NCBI GenBank assembly: GCA_022841915.1
Contig: JALHQN010000005.1
Coordinates: 266,645 to 330,644, forward strand
DNA length: 64,000 bases
Reading direction: 5' to 3'
Origin: Burkholderiales bacterium
GTDB lineage: Bacteria; Pseudomonadota; Gammaproteobacteria; Burkholderiales; WYBJ01
This document shows positions 44,851-53,984 of this stretch, one piece after another; the stretch's first letter is position 1; each line of letters opens with the position of its first letter. A program made the position numbers and the translations under genes. The notes below the pieces were generated by a model. It saw nothing but the letters and a program-made list of their open reading frames with translations, did not search any database and was not told the DNA's origin.

Positions 44851-47367
44851 TCACCAGTCCTCCTTGACGGCTCGTATGATGTCGTCGCCGAGCGCGCTGC
44901 GTATGCTCAATGCTGCGGTGAGGGCGGCGCAGAAGACCAGCAGCAAGCTCAGTGTCGTCAAGGGCAGCCAGGGCACGTGCAGCTCCATCGACCAGTGAAA
45001 GGACTGCCGGTTGATCACGTGAACGAGCACGAGGCTCATGATGCTCCCGACCGCCAAGCCCGCGAATGCGCCCAAGGCGCCTAGCACGCCGCCTTCGAGG
45101 GCCACCGTGTTGCGCAGTTCCCGCATCGACATGCCGAGGTGATGCAGCACCCCGAACTCGCGCCTTCTGGCGAACGCCTGCGCACTGGTTCCGACGCTGA
45201 TCCCGAAGAGTCCGATGATGAGCGCGGCGACCTGGAGCGCATAAGTCACCGCGAAGGTGCGATCGAACGCCTGCAGGGACAGTTCGCGCAGTGTCCCGGG
45301 TTGGCGGATCTCGATCTCGGCGCCGACGTCGAGCGCGGTGCGAATCTCGTTGCTGGCCGCATCGGGGGCGGCGCCGGGGCGCAGCCAGATCCAGGCCTCG
45401 TTGGCTCGAGTATCGCCAGTCAGGCGGATGTAAACATCTCTGGGGATCAAGACCGTGCCGCCCTGGCGGACGTAATCCCGCCAAATTCCGGCAACCGTCA
45501 CCTCGATGCGCGAGCCGCCCACGGGAAGGACAAGTCGATCGCCCACATCGAGCCGATAAAGGGCGTGCATCGCCTCGGATATCCAGGCAGGCGTGGCGCC
45601 ATCGGCAGGCAGCCGCTGGGGCGAGACGAGCGGCAGCGCATCCGGTTGATCCGGTATGAGATCGCGGGCGATCAAGGTGACCGCCGGTCGCCCGGGTTCG
45701 AGTTGGAGCTTGTCGAAGCGGGAATAGCCGACGCGGGCGACGGAGGCGGCCGAGGCGAGTGCCGCTTGCGCCTTGTGGTCTATCCAGGCACTGGTGCTGC
45801 TGCCTGCCCGCGCGTAGAGATCGGCGGGCAGCACCTGCGCTAGCCAGTCGTCGAGGGACAGGCGAAACGACTGGATCATGATCAGCATCGAAACCACCAG
45901 GCTGAAGCTCACCAGAATGGCTGCAAGGCTGATGCCTGCGTATCCGGGCGAGCCCCGCAGCTGCTGCAGACCGAGCCATGCGGATGCGAATTGAAAGCGG
46001 GGCAGCCAAGCCAGCGCAGCGCGCACGTATGCCGGCATCAGCATCAAGGCTCCCACGAGAACCGCGGCGATGGCAGCATAGCCGAACATCGGCAGGCCAT
46101 CGACGGCGGGAAGCAGGGTAAGCACCCCGCCGGCCAGCAGCAGTACGAGACCCGGCTTCAAGCTGGGAAGGGTCTCCAGAGCGCGCTGCTCATCGCCAGC
46201 CCGCAGCCCCGCTGCTGGGGCGGCCCGGCCGGCCTCGAGCGCCGGGACGAAACCTCCGAGCGCACTGGCTGCGATACCACAGCAGGCGATGATGGCCAAC
46301 CCAACCGGATCGATGGAGGCGCGCGCAACGACGCCAGCGAAGAAGCCGGCGCCCAGATCGCTGCCCGCATAGCCGATCGCCAGGTGTGCGCTGAAAATGC
46401 CGAGCCCGAGACCGAGCGATGTGCCGATGGCTCCGAGCAAGATCCCTTCGCCGGTGAGCAGCGCGACCAGCATTCGGGACGAAACGCCCAGCGCCCGGAG
46501 CAAGGAGAAATGGGTGCGGCGGCGCAGCGCCGAGAGCGTCTGGGTCGAGAAGACGAGGACGGCTCCGGTGAACAGGGATACGAGCGCCAGCATGTTGAGA
46601 TTGACCCGATAGGCGCGGGACATGGCAAGGCCCTGCGCGCTCGCCTGCTCGGCTTCTACGGCGATCAGGCCGGCCGGCAACGCACAGTGGATGCTTTCCA
46701 AGGTGGCCGCTACAGGTGCCTCGGGCCGCAGTCGAAGGTCGAGGCGCGACAAGCGTCCGAGTTGATCGAATGTCCATTGCGCGGCTGCGATATCCATCAG
46801 TGCCAGGGGCTGACGCAGCGTTTCGCCGGCTGGAAGGATCGCGATGATCTCGAGCGCTCGAACGTTCAGGCCGACTTGTACCCGCAGGACATCGCCTTTC
46901 GCCAGTGCCAGCTTCTGGGCGGCGGCGTGGCTGAGCATGATGGTGTTCGGGCGCAGCAGTTCGAGCAATTGCTCGCCCGCTTCGCCGAGCAGTGCGGGCT
47001 GCAGCGCGAGGGCTCGGAACGGATCCATGCCGACTACCTTCAGGTTGCCTTGCCTCTGCGCGAGCTTGGCCTCGATCTCCAGAACGGGACTGGCGACGGC
47101 GACCTCCACGCGATTGGCGAGCTCGGGGTAGAGCGCTTCGTCGAAGCCTGAGCGCGGGCCGCTCACTTGAACATGCGCATCGCCCGATAGCGACCGCACG
47201 GCGCTATCGAACTCGGCGACGGCCGAGTAGTTCACCAGATGTACGGTCGTGCCCAGGGCGACGCCCAAGGCGATGGCGCTGATCGACAACGCAAGTCGTG
47301 CTCGGTTCTGGCGCCATGATCCATGCACCAGCATGCGTGCTAGTGCGAGGAACGTCGATGTCATCAT
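44851..47367 (-). CDS. FtsX-family ABC transporter permease (AttFG-like)
   Basis: An 838-residue inner-membrane permease with two FtsX/MacB-type modules. There is one N-terminal transmembrane segment (LALSISAIALGVALGTTVHLV) followed by a periplasmic domain, then three-helix FtsX units near residues 250-420 and 700-830. It looks like fused AttF and AttG. It starts at the ATG at 47367, overlapping the ATPase stop as ATGA, which indicates translational coupling. With the ATPase and the lipocalin-like protein it should form a MacB/LolCDE-like extractor that moves substrate from the inner membrane into the periplasm. Substrate unknown. Confidence 0.9.
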   Translation of the reverse strand: MMTSTFLALARMLVHGSWRQNRARLALSISAIALGVALGTTVHLVNYSAVAEFDSAVRSLSGDAHVQVSGPRSGFDEALYPELANRVEVAVASPVLEIEAKLAQRQGNLKVVGMDPFRALALQPALLGEAGEQLLELLRPNTIMLSHAAAQKLALAKGDVLRVQVGLNVRALEIIAILPAGETLRQPLALMDIAAAQWTFDQLGRLSRLDLRLRPEAPVAATLESIHCALPAGLIAVEAEQASAQGLAMSRAYRVNLNMLALVSLFTGAVLVFSTQTLSALRRRTHFSLLRALGVSSRMLVALLTGEGILLGAIGTSLGLGLGIFSAHLAIGYAGSDLGAGFFAGVVARASIDPVGLAIIACCGIAASALGGFVPALEAGRAAPAAGLRAGDEQRALETLPSLKPGLVLLLAGGVLTLLPAVDGLPMFGYAAIAAVLVGALMLMPAYVRAALAWLPRFQFASAWLGLQQLRGSPGYAGISLAAILVSFSLVVSMLIMIQSFRLSLDDWLAQVLPADLYARAGSSTSAWIDHKAQAALASAASVARVGYSRFDKLQLEPGRPAVTLIARDLIPDQPDALPLVSPQRLPADGATPAWISEAMHALYRLDVGDRLVLPVGGSRIEVTVAGIWRDYVRQGGTVLIPRDVYIRLTGDTRANEAWIWLRPGAAPDAASNEIRTALDVGAEIEIRQPGTLRELSLQAFDRTFAVTYALQVAALIIGLFGISVGTSAQAFARRREFGVLHHLGMSMRELRNTVALEGGVLGALGAFAGLAVGSIMSLVLVHVINRQSFHWSMELHVPWLPLTTLSLLLVFCAALTAALSIRSALGDDIIRAVKEDW

Positions 47368-48041
47368 GGGCGCTGGGCGGCCCGCAGTTGTCCGCTTCCG
47401 AGGGCGCATACCCGATCGGCCCTGCGGGCCGCCGCGGTCGAGTGCGTGACCAGCAGGCAGGCGGTGTCTTCACGGGCGACGCATTGACGCAGCAGATCAA
47501 GCGCGAGGTTGGCGTTGTCCGCGTCGAGATTGCCGGTAGGTTCGTCGGCCAGGATCAACCGGGGACGGTGAATCAGTGCGCGGGCGATGGCAGCCCGTTG
47601 CATTTCGCCGCCGGACAACTGGTGCGGTTTGGCGTCCGGCATGCCGTGGAGGTCGACATCGCGAAGTGCCTGCGCCACGCGTTGCTCGCGTTCACTTCTC
47701 GCGCAGCCGATGAGGACCAGGGGCAACGCAACGTTGTCTGCCACGCTCAGATACGGCAGCAGGTGGAAGGCCTGGAAAATGAATCCGAGATGCGTGCGTC
47801 GAAACGCCGAGCGCTGGCCGTCGTCGAGCTGCGTGAGCTGTGTGCCGGCGATCTCGATCGTGCCCGAATCCGGTGTGTCCAGTCCTGCGATCAGGTTGAG
47901 CAAAGTCGATTTGCCGCTTCCTGACTCGCCGATGAGCGCGACGAACTCGCCGGCAGCAATATCCAGATCGACGTCGGCAAAGAGCGCTCGGGTCGACTGA
48001 CCGCTGCCCAGACTCTTGCTCAGTTTCCGAACGATGAGCAT
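47364..48041 (-). CDS. ABC transporter ATP-binding protein, LolD/MacB type
   Basis: A 225-residue ATPase with Walker A GESGSGKS near residue 38, Q-loop FQAFHLLP, signature LSGGE, Walker B RLILADEP and H-loop VTHS. It resembles LolD, FtsE and AttE, the type that pairs with FtsX-fold permeases. Its stop codon overlaps the start of the permease gene (ATGA). First gene of a three-gene minus-strand operon ending at 43756. No membrane segments; cytoplasmic side of the complex. Confidence 0.94.
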   Translation of the reverse strand: MLIVRKLSKSLGSGQSTRALFADVDLDIAAGEFVALIGESGSGKSTLLNLIAGLDTPDSGTIEIAGTQLTQLDDGQRSAFRRTHLGFIFQAFHLLPYLSVADNVALPLVLIGCARSEREQRVAQALRDVDLHGMPDAKPHQLSGGEMQRAAIARALIHRPRLILADEPTGNLDADNANLALDLLRQCVAREDTACLLVTHSTAAARRADRVCALGSGQLRAAQRP

Positions 48042-48230
48042 TCGAAGCGCCGATGATGAGGAACGGTGCCGCTAGCCGAACGGGCGGCGCGTGGCGACCG
48101 GTGCCAGGAAACCCAGGGCTGCTCGCGGACCCGATGACCCGTCCGATCATGTGCTCCACGGCCTGCCACGAGCATGCCGGTTCAACGCGCCGAGCTACGT
48201 TACATTGAGCTGTGTGCGTCGAACTGCTGC

Positions 48231-49670
48231 CTACTTGGTGCCAAAACCGCCCAGAAGAACAGCCCGTTGCCGAGCGGGCTTTGCTTTGCCGGGATGCGTC
48301 GCCTCGCCGACCTTCGAGGATGTCGGTGCTGCGGACGGTTCGTAAGGCTTGCTGAAATCGAAGCCGTCGGTGGCGACGGGAGCAGCTCTGGGAGCACGCT
48401 GCGCTGGCGCGGCACGGTGGTGCGTCGTCGCATGTGCATGTGCATGCTCTGCGGGGCGGGGTGACGCAGGGCGGCGTCCTTCGCGCTCCCGATCGCCCGG
48501 TATGGTGAGGGTCTCGCGAGGAATGCTGCGCTTGAGCAAGCGCTCGATATCCGCAAGCAGCTTGTGCTCGTCGGGTTCGACCAGCGATATCGCTTCACCG
48601 CTACTTCCGGCCCGACCTGTTCTGCCGATGCGATGGACGTAGTCCTCGGGAGAAAAGGGCAGTTCGTAGTTGACCACGATCGGGAGATCTTCGATGTCGA
48701 TGCCCCGTGAAGCGACGTCGGTCGCGACCAGGATTCGGACATCACCCACCTTGAAATCGGCAAGCGCTTTTTCGCGCTCGGCCTGGGTGCGATTGCTATG
48801 GATCGCAGTGGCGTTGATGCCGTCTTTTTCGAGCGCTCGGGCGAGGCGATTAGCCCCGAGCCGGGTGCGGGTAAAGACGAGTACCTGCTTGAGATCCCTG
48901 CTTTTGACCAGGTGCGCAAGCAGACGGTGCTTGTCGTCGCCGCTGACCTCGAAAGCCTTGTGCGACACCGTTTCCGCAGCGGTGTTGCGCGCGGCGACCT
49001 CGATCAGGATGGGTCGAGTCAGCAATTCGCCGCCCAACCTGCGGATTTCATCCGAGAAGGTCGCCGAGAACAGCAGATTCTGGCGCTGTGCGGGGATCTG
49101 CTGCAGGATGCGCTTGATGTCCGGTAGGAAGCCCATGTCGAGCATCCGGTCAGCCTCGTCGAGGACCAGGATTTCCACGCGCCCCAGATTCGCCGTCTTG
49201 TTGCGGACGTGATCGAGCAAGCGTCCAGGCGTCGCGACCACGATCTCGACGCCAGCATGGAAGGCGCGGATCTGCGGATCCATATCGACGCCGCCGTAGA
49301 CCACGGCAGTTCGCAGCGGGACGTGTTTGCCGTAGGCTCTAAAGCTCGCCTCGACCTGGACTGCGAGTTCGCGGGTCGGGGTCAGTACCAAGGCTCGGAC
49401 GGGATGACGGGCCGGCGAAGGGCTCGTGCTTGCATGCGGCGAGAGCAGATGCAAGATCGGGAGCGCGAAGCTGGCGGTTTTTCCGGTGCCAGTCTGGGCG
49501 CTTCCCATGATGTCTCGTCGGGCGAGCACGGCAGGAATCGCCTGACGCTGGATCGGGGTGGGTTCCGAATAGCCCTGTTCGGAGATTGCCTTGAGCAACT
49601 CGGGCAACAAGCCGAGTTCGGCAAAAGAGGTAGCGGTGCTGATGGGCGCGGCGTCGGTGTTCGCGGTCAT
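48231..49670 (-). CDS. rhlE: DEAD-box RNA helicase, RhlE type
   Basis: A 479-residue helicase with all DEAD-box motifs: [14 protein letters not shown] and [10 protein letters not shown] (Q motif), AQTGTGKT (I), PTRELA (Ia), TPGRLLD (Ib), DEAD (II), SATF (III), [11 protein letters not shown] (V) and HRIGRTGR (VI). A basic, Pro/Ala/His-rich tail begins near residue 395, as in RhlE proteins that act in ribosome assembly and RNA turnover. It is preceded by a TATAAT box (49779-49784 minus) giving a leader of about 100 nt. Specific paralog assignment within the RhlE group is by overall resemblance. Confidence 0.9.
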   Translation of the reverse strand: MTANTDAAPISTATSFAELGLLPELLKAISEQGYSEPTPIQRQAIPAVLARRDIMGSAQTGTGKTASFALPILHLLSPHASTSPSPARHPVRALVLTPTRELAVQVEASFRAYGKHVPLRTAVVYGGVDMDPQIRAFHAGVEIVVATPGRLLDHVRNKTANLGRVEILVLDEADRMLDMGFLPDIKRILQQIPAQRQNLLFSATFSDEIRRLGGELLTRPILIEVAARNTAAETVSHKAFEVSGDDKHRLLAHLVKSRDLKQVLVFTRTRLGANRLARALEKDGINATAIHSNRTQAEREKALADFKVGDVRILVATDVASRGIDIEDLPIVVNYELPFSPEDYVHRIGRTGRAGSSGEAISLVEPDEHKLLADIERLLKRSIPRETLTIPGDREREGRRPASPRPAEHAHAHATTHHRAAPAQRAPRAAPVATDGFDFSKPYEPSAAPTSSKVGEATHPGKAKPARQRAVLLGGFGTK

Positions 49671-49755
49671 ACTCCACGGTATTGCGCTTGCTCACATGGA
49701 GCGGGACAAGTCCCTGCGCGCAGAAAAGAATGTTGAGAATCTTGGAAAGAGCTTT

Positions 49756-49784
49756 GGTCGACTCGACCATGAGCCGACATTATA
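49756..49784 (-). promoter_or_regulatory. Candidate promoter and palindrome upstream of rhlE
   Basis: On the minus strand TATAAT (49779-49784) is a perfect -10 box; a -35 is weak. Just downstream of the expected start lies the palindrome GGTCGA-C-TCGACC (49756-49768). The leader to the ATG would be about 100 nt. Both observations are by eye. Confidence 0.45.
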
Positions 49785-50047
49785 GACCGTAGATGCGAAA
49801 CGCGACCAATCGTCCCGCGTTTTGCGAGGGGTCAGCGCTCGGCGGGCCGATCGGGACGCGGGGCGCAAGACGCTTCAAGTGCAGCGAGCAGCAAAGACGG
49901 GGTGCTACCGACAAGCTATTGATTTCGGAGGAGCCTTGCGGCGACAATGGGATCACAAGGGCCGCTAGTGCACAGGCGCCCTGGAGTTCTTCGTTCGCAC
50001 GACGTAATGCGCGAGCGGGATGGCCCGAAATGTGGGATGGTCTGCCA

Positions 50048-50665
50048 ATGGATCACGCTGCTTCGGTTCATGCAATGCTTGAGGCGCGGGAGAGCTATCC
50101 GCTCATCCTTACGCTGGACATGCACGGCATTCCTCATCGCTGGATCACTTGGCAGCACGCGTGTTACTACCATGCCAAGGAACGGGTGGCATGGTCGCTG
50201 GGTGGTACTGCGTTCACCATCCATGGCGGGTACTCTCGATTCTCCGGCGCGCGGTCCCAACTCAGCTCGGCCTCCATCATCGCCATCAAGGGCAAGGCGA
50301 TGGCGATTCGTGCCTTCAACAACGTGCCTCCGCTGAACAACCGCGAGCTCTTTCACAGAGACCGGCACTTGTGCGCCTACTGCGGCGGCGTATTCAGTTC
50401 CGTTCGTCTCACGCGCGACCACATCGTTCCTTTTTCGCGGGGCGGACGCGATGCATGGATGAACGTGGTGACCGCCTGTCGATCCTGCAACGAGCGCAAG
50501 AGCGACCGGACCCCGGAGCAGGCGGGCATGGAATTGCTCTATGCGCCCTATGTCCCGAACCGAGCCGAGTATCTGATCCTGACTAATCGGCGGATCCTGG
50601 TTGATCAGATGGCGTTTTTGTCGCAGCACGTTCCCGCACAGAGTCGTCTGCGCGAAAGTATGTGA
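50048..50665 (+). CDS. HNH endonuclease family protein
   Basis: A protein of about 205 residues with a C-terminal HNH domain: CAYCGG near residue 112, LTRDHIVPFSRGG, NVVTACRSCNERK, giving the zinc cysteine pairs and catalytic histidine. The N-terminal half (LDMHGIPHRWITWQHACYYHAKERVAWSLG, FTIHGGYSRFSGARSQL) is typical of a proteobacterial family of chromosomal HNH proteins of unknown role. ATGs at 50030 and 50048 are both possible; 50048 has GGGATGG seven bases upstream. The longer frame from 49793 has no similarity. It is not next to toxin, phage or restriction genes. Confidence 0.85.
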   Translation: MDHAASVHAMLEARESYPLILTLDMHGIPHRWITWQHACYYHAKERVAWSLGGTAFTIHGGYSRFSGARSQLSSASIIAIKGKAMAIRAFNNVPPLNNRELFHRDRHLCAYCGGVFSSVRLTRDHIVPFSRGGRDAWMNVVTACRSCNERKSDRTPEQAGMELLYAPYVPNRAEYLILTNRRILVDQMAFLSQHVPAQSRLRESM

Positions 50666-50777
50666 CGCGTGCTGCGGGGCTGCTAGCATGCCCGCTGCAG
50701 TGCCGCACAAGCGGTGGCGTTCACGGTCGTAGGGTGCGCAGTCGACGCTGGTCGATCGCGGTTTTTCAGGCTGAGCC

Positions 50778-50805
50778 GAGGGGGTGTAGCCCCCTCTGCT
50801 ATCAT
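50778..50805 (+). promoter_or_regulatory. Hairpin and -10-like box before the PHP gene
   Basis: GAGGGGG (50778-50784) and CCCCCTC (50790-50796) form a perfect 7-bp inverted repeat with a TGTAG loop, directly followed by TATCAT (50800-50805), a possible -10. It could be an operator or the 3' hairpin of the HNH transcript; no T-run follows it. Confidence 0.35.
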
Positions 50806-50826
50806 TGGCTCCCGGTTTCTTTCGCG

Positions 50827-51681
50827 TTGCCGCTTCTCTTGATTGATCTCCATAGCCATTCCAACCGTTCCGATGGCGCCCTGACTCCTTCGGCGTTGGT
50901 GGAGCGTGCAGCTCGACGCGGCGTGAAGGCGCTGGCCCTCACAGACCACGACACGACCGAAGGCTTGTCCGAGGCGGGCGTCGAGGCCGAGCGCCAAGGG
51001 TTGCTCCTGGTGCCTGGCGTAGAAATTTCGGTGACATGGAACGGCAGAACATTGCACGTGCTTGGCCTCGGCATCGACCCGACGTGCACCCGTCTGCTCA
51101 GTGGGCTTGCGCAGGTGCGATCCGGACGAATGCAGCGCGCGCAGGCCATTGGCGGCCGGCTTGCGTCGCAGGGCCTGCCGGGTGCGTTCGAGGCGGCAGT
51201 GTCGCTTGCGGCGAACCCTGACATGGTGTCGCGCACGCATTTTGCGCGCCATATGGTTGCTGTCGGTTTCGTCAAGGACATGAGCGCTGCGTTTCGGCGC
51301 TACCTGGGCGAAGGCAAGCCGGCTTATGTCCGGCATACGTGGACGAGCCTGGGGGAAGCCATCGATTGGATTCACGGCGCAGGCGGTCTGTCGGTGCTGG
51401 CACATCCAGGTCGATACGGATTGCGGCGAGCCAGACTGCATGCGTTGTTCTCCGAATTTCGAGCTTGCGGGGGTGCTGCGGTCGAGGTGATCAGTTCCAG
51501 TCACTCCGCCGAACAGGTCGCGCTGGTCGCGGAACTCGCGCCTCGATGCGGCCTGCTCGCCTCGGCCGGCAGCGATTTTCACAGCCCCGAGGACAGTTGG
51601 CTCGACCTGGGGCAACTCGCTCCTTTGCCGCAAGGATGCGTTCCGGTGTGGGACGATCCGAAGCTGGCCATTCTCAACTGA
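50827..51681 (+). CDS. PHP-domain phosphoesterase (3',5'-nucleoside bisphosphate phosphatase type)
   Basis: About 284 residues of a PHP protein: metal ligands in IDLHSHSNRSDG, ALTDHDTTEG, PGVEIS, LAHPGRYG and SAGSDFHSPED. This set is that of RNase AM/YciV-like enzymes that dephosphorylate 3',5'-nucleotides or trim RNA 5' ends. The start is unclear: the conserved part begins at a TTG (50827), no Shine-Dalgarno is evident, and the frame is open back to 50662. It abuts the YciO gene, and PHP-YciO-TrpS is a conserved order in betaproteobacteria. Confidence 0.88.
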   Translation: MPLLLIDLHSHSNRSDGALTPSALVERAARRGVKALALTDHDTTEGLSEAGVEAERQGLLLVPGVEISVTWNGRTLHVLGLGIDPTCTRLLSGLAQVRSGRMQRAQAIGGRLASQGLPGAFEAAVSLAANPDMVSRTHFARHMVAVGFVKDMSAAFRRYLGEGKPAYVRHTWTSLGEAIDWIHGAGGLSVLAHPGRYGLRRARLHALFSEFRACGGAAVEVISSSHSAEQVALVAELAPRCGLLASAGSDFHSPEDSWLDLGQLAPLPQGCVPVWDDPKLAILN

Positions 51682-51702
51682 TTGCGTGAATCTCTCCAGG
51701 CC

Positions 51703-52338
51703 GTGGCTCAGTATCTGACCGTCCATCCGCTCGACCCGCAGCCGCGTCTGATCAGGCGCGCGGCAGAGATCGTCCGCGACGGCGGGGTGATCGCATATGC
51801 GACCGACTCGTGCTACGCGCTCGGCTGCAGAATCGGCGACAAGGATGCGGCTGACCGGATCAGGGCAATCCGCGAAGTGCCGGAGACTCACCATATGACC
51901 TTGGTGTGCGCCAACCTCGGCCAGGTGGCTCAGTATGCGCGGGTCGACGATCTGCGGTTTCGACTCATGAAGCGCGTGACGCCTGGCAGCTACGTGTTCA
52001 TTCTTCCGGCGACTCGCGAGGTCCCGCGCCGGTTGCAGCATCCCAAACGCAAGACCATCGGCATTCGAGTGCCGGATCACCCGGTGGTGAAGGCCTTGCT
52101 CGAAGAACTCTCTGAGCCGCTGTTGAGCAGTACGCTTCATCTGACCGGCGACGACTTTGCGTTGAACGATGCGGACGAGATTCGACGCCGCTTGGACAGG
52201 CGTCTGGAACTGGTGCTCGACAGCGGTCCCTGCGGTGTGGAACCCAGCACCGTGGTCGACCTGACCGGTGATGAGCCTACGGTCACGCGTCGCGGCAAAG
52301 GGGCTACCGCCGGGTTCGGCTGGAGCGGCGGCGATTAG
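51703..52338 (+). CDS. YciO/Sua5/YrdC family protein (threonylcarbamoyl-AMP synthase-like)
   Basis: A 211-residue protein with the YrdC fold: IVRDGGVIAYATDSCYALGCRIGDKDAADRI, HHMTLVCANLGQVAQYA, TPGSYVFILPAT, KRKTIGIRVPDHPV and LDSGPCGVEPSTVVDLT. The KxR/SxN region supports nucleotide binding. The match is closer to the YciO branch than to essential TsaC, so a role in t6A tRNA modification is likely but not certain. GTG at 51703 begins the conserved text (AQYLTVHP); a TTG seven codons upstream directly follows the PHP stop. Confidence 0.9.
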   Translation: MAQYLTVHPLDPQPRLIRRAAEIVRDGGVIAYATDSCYALGCRIGDKDAADRIRAIREVPETHHMTLVCANLGQVAQYARVDDLRFRLMKRVTPGSYVFILPATREVPRRLQHPKRKTIGIRVPDHPVVKALLEELSEPLLSSTLHLTGDDFALNDADEIRRRLDRRLELVLDSGPCGVEPSTVVDLTGDEPTVTRRGKGATAGFGWSGGD

Positions 52339-52359
52339 GCTGTTTTCCACTCTACGTTG

Positions 52360-52381
52360 GTGTACGTGTCGTTACGCACAC
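52360..52381. promoter_or_regulatory. Inverted repeat upstream of trpS
   Basis: GTGTACG (52360-52366) and CGCACAC (52375-52381) match as inverted repeats in six of seven positions with an 8-bp spacer. The site ends 17 bp before the trpS ATG, so a bound regulator could control trpS. No named operator was recognised. Confidence 0.4.
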
Positions 52382-52398
52382 ATTGAAATGGACGATCT

Positions 52399-53601
52399 AT
52401 GATGTTCACAGACCGCGTTCTGTCCGGTATGCGCCCGACGGGCAACCTTCATCTGGGGCATTACCACGGCGTGCTCAAGAACTGGACTCGACTTCAGTAC
52501 GAATACCAGTGCTTGTTTTTCGTCGCGGACTGGCATGCGTTGACCACGCATTACGATTCACCGGGCACCATCGAGCACAACACCCGGGAGATGCTTATCG
52601 ATTGGATCGCCGCTGGGGTCGATCCTTCGCAAGCCGTGATCTTCGTGCAATCGCAGGTGCCGGAGCACGCCGAATTGCATCTGCTGCTCTCCATGATCAC
52701 GCCGCTCGGTTGGCTCGAACGCGTCCCGACCTACAAGGAACAACAGGAGAAACTGTCGGAAAAAGATCTGTCCACCTACGGATTTCTCGGCTACCCGCTC
52801 TTGCAGAGCGCCGACATCTTGATCTATCGGGCGAATATGGTGCCGGTCGGGGAGGATCAAGTGCCTCACGTGGAGTTCACCCGGGAGATCGCCCGCCGCT
52901 TCAATCATCTGTACGGCAAGGAAACCGGTTTCGAGGAGAAGGCGCAGGAGGCCGTGAAGAAACTCGGTAGCAAACGCGCCCGCGTCTACCGCGATCTTCG
53001 CACCCGCTACCTCGAGCACGGCGATGCCGATGCGCTATCGTCGGCGCGTGCTTTGCTGGAAGAAGCTCAGAATCTGAGTCTGGGCGACCGGGAGCGCTTG
53101 TTCGGCTATCTCGAAGGCGGTGGCCGCATCATTCTGACCGAACCGGAAGCGCTGCTCACGGAGGCCTCGCGCATGCCCGGCATCGATGGGCAGAAGATGT
53201 CCAAGTCCTACGACAACACGATCGGTTTGCGCGAGCATCCGGATGCGGTCATCAAGAAGATTCGCACGATGCCGACCGATCCGGCGCGTGTGCGCAGGAC
53301 TGATCCTGGCGAACCCGAGAAATGCCCGGTGTGGAAGCTCCACCTGGTCTATTCCGACGATGCGCGCAGGCAATGGGTGCAGGAGGGCTGCCGCAGCGCG
53401 GGTATCGGGTGCCTGGAGTGCAAGCAACCGGTGATCGACGCGGTCCTCGAGGAGCAGCATCCGATGCGCGAGCGCATCGAACCCTATCTGAAGGATCCGA
53501 CGCTGCTCGACAGTATCGTGGCGGACGGTTGCGAGCGAGCGCGCAAGATGGCGCAGGAGACGATGCGCGATGTAAAAGAGGCGATGGGGCTGAGTTCGTA
53601 A
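52399..53601 (+). CDS. trpS: Tryptophan--tRNA ligase
   Basis: A 400-residue class I aminoacyl-tRNA synthetase charging tRNA(Trp). It carries the HIGH-type motif HLGH at residues 18-21 (GNLHLGHYHG), the KMSKS loop at 266-270 (QKMSKSYDN), GYPLLQSADILIY and GEDQVPHVEFTREIARRFN. The ~400-residue length, with an extra insert after the KMSKS loop containing CPVWKLHLVYS and CLECK, is typical of betaproteobacterial TrpS. It ends the conserved PHP-YciO-TrpS run; in relatives scpA commonly follows, but here a PEP-CTERM cluster intervenes. Confidence 0.96.
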   Translation: MMFTDRVLSGMRPTGNLHLGHYHGVLKNWTRLQYEYQCLFFVADWHALTTHYDSPGTIEHNTREMLIDWIAAGVDPSQAVIFVQSQVPEHAELHLLLSMITPLGWLERVPTYKEQQEKLSEKDLSTYGFLGYPLLQSADILIYRANMVPVGEDQVPHVEFTREIARRFNHLYGKETGFEEKAQEAVKKLGSKRARVYRDLRTRYLEHGDADALSSARALLEEAQNLSLGDRERLFGYLEGGGRIILTEPEALLTEASRMPGIDGQKMSKSYDNTIGLREHPDAVIKKIRTMPTDPARVRRTDPGEPEKCPVWKLHLVYSDDARRQWVQEGCRSAGIGCLECKQPVIDAVLEEQHPMRERIEPYLKDPTLLDSIVADGCERARKMAQETMRDVKEAMGLSS

Positions 53602-53984
53602 AGACCGGGCATCATTGTCGTTGTGAATCGCCCATCACGCAGGGTGCTGCCTTTGCGCGGCGACAGCTTCGAAGTCCGCGCCAGAAAGCGAACGAACCCG
53701 AAACCCGATTGATCGCTTGGTGCCCTTGTCATGCACGCTCGGGTGCAGATTCTGCCACCTTGCTTTCTGCGTGTCATTGTTGCCCAAGACAGCAGGATCG
53801 CGAGCCAACAGCGTTGTCCTTTCCGGCGACTCCCGGTTGCTCGTCGCACTCGGCGAGAAGCACGGGCAACGCCCGATGTGTCTGTCCCCCGATAGATGCT
53901 CTACAACTGCCAATTCCTCCGCATCCAACCTGTGCACACATCCCTATAATCCGGGGCTCGCGGCTGGCTGATTGGGGAGAGAGC
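53602..53984. promoter_or_regulatory. Gap between trpS and the PEP-CTERM protease, with a -10 box
   Basis: This 383-bp stretch has no gene. A perfect TATAAT at 53945-53950 lies about 35 bp before the protease start and is the likely -10 box; the -35 region is poor, which may mean an activator is needed. No sigma-54 type site was found here. Confidence 0.45.

Noticed and set aside
48261..48287. Plus-strand terminator-like hairpin (AGCCCG...CGGGCT followed by TTGCTTT)
   Set aside because: It lies inside the C-terminal coding region of the minus-strand rhlE and no plus-strand gene ends there.
50048..50665. HNH gene as part of a restriction, toxin or phage module
   Set aside because: No immunity, methylase, terminase or integrase gene is near; the family is a chromosomal singleton.
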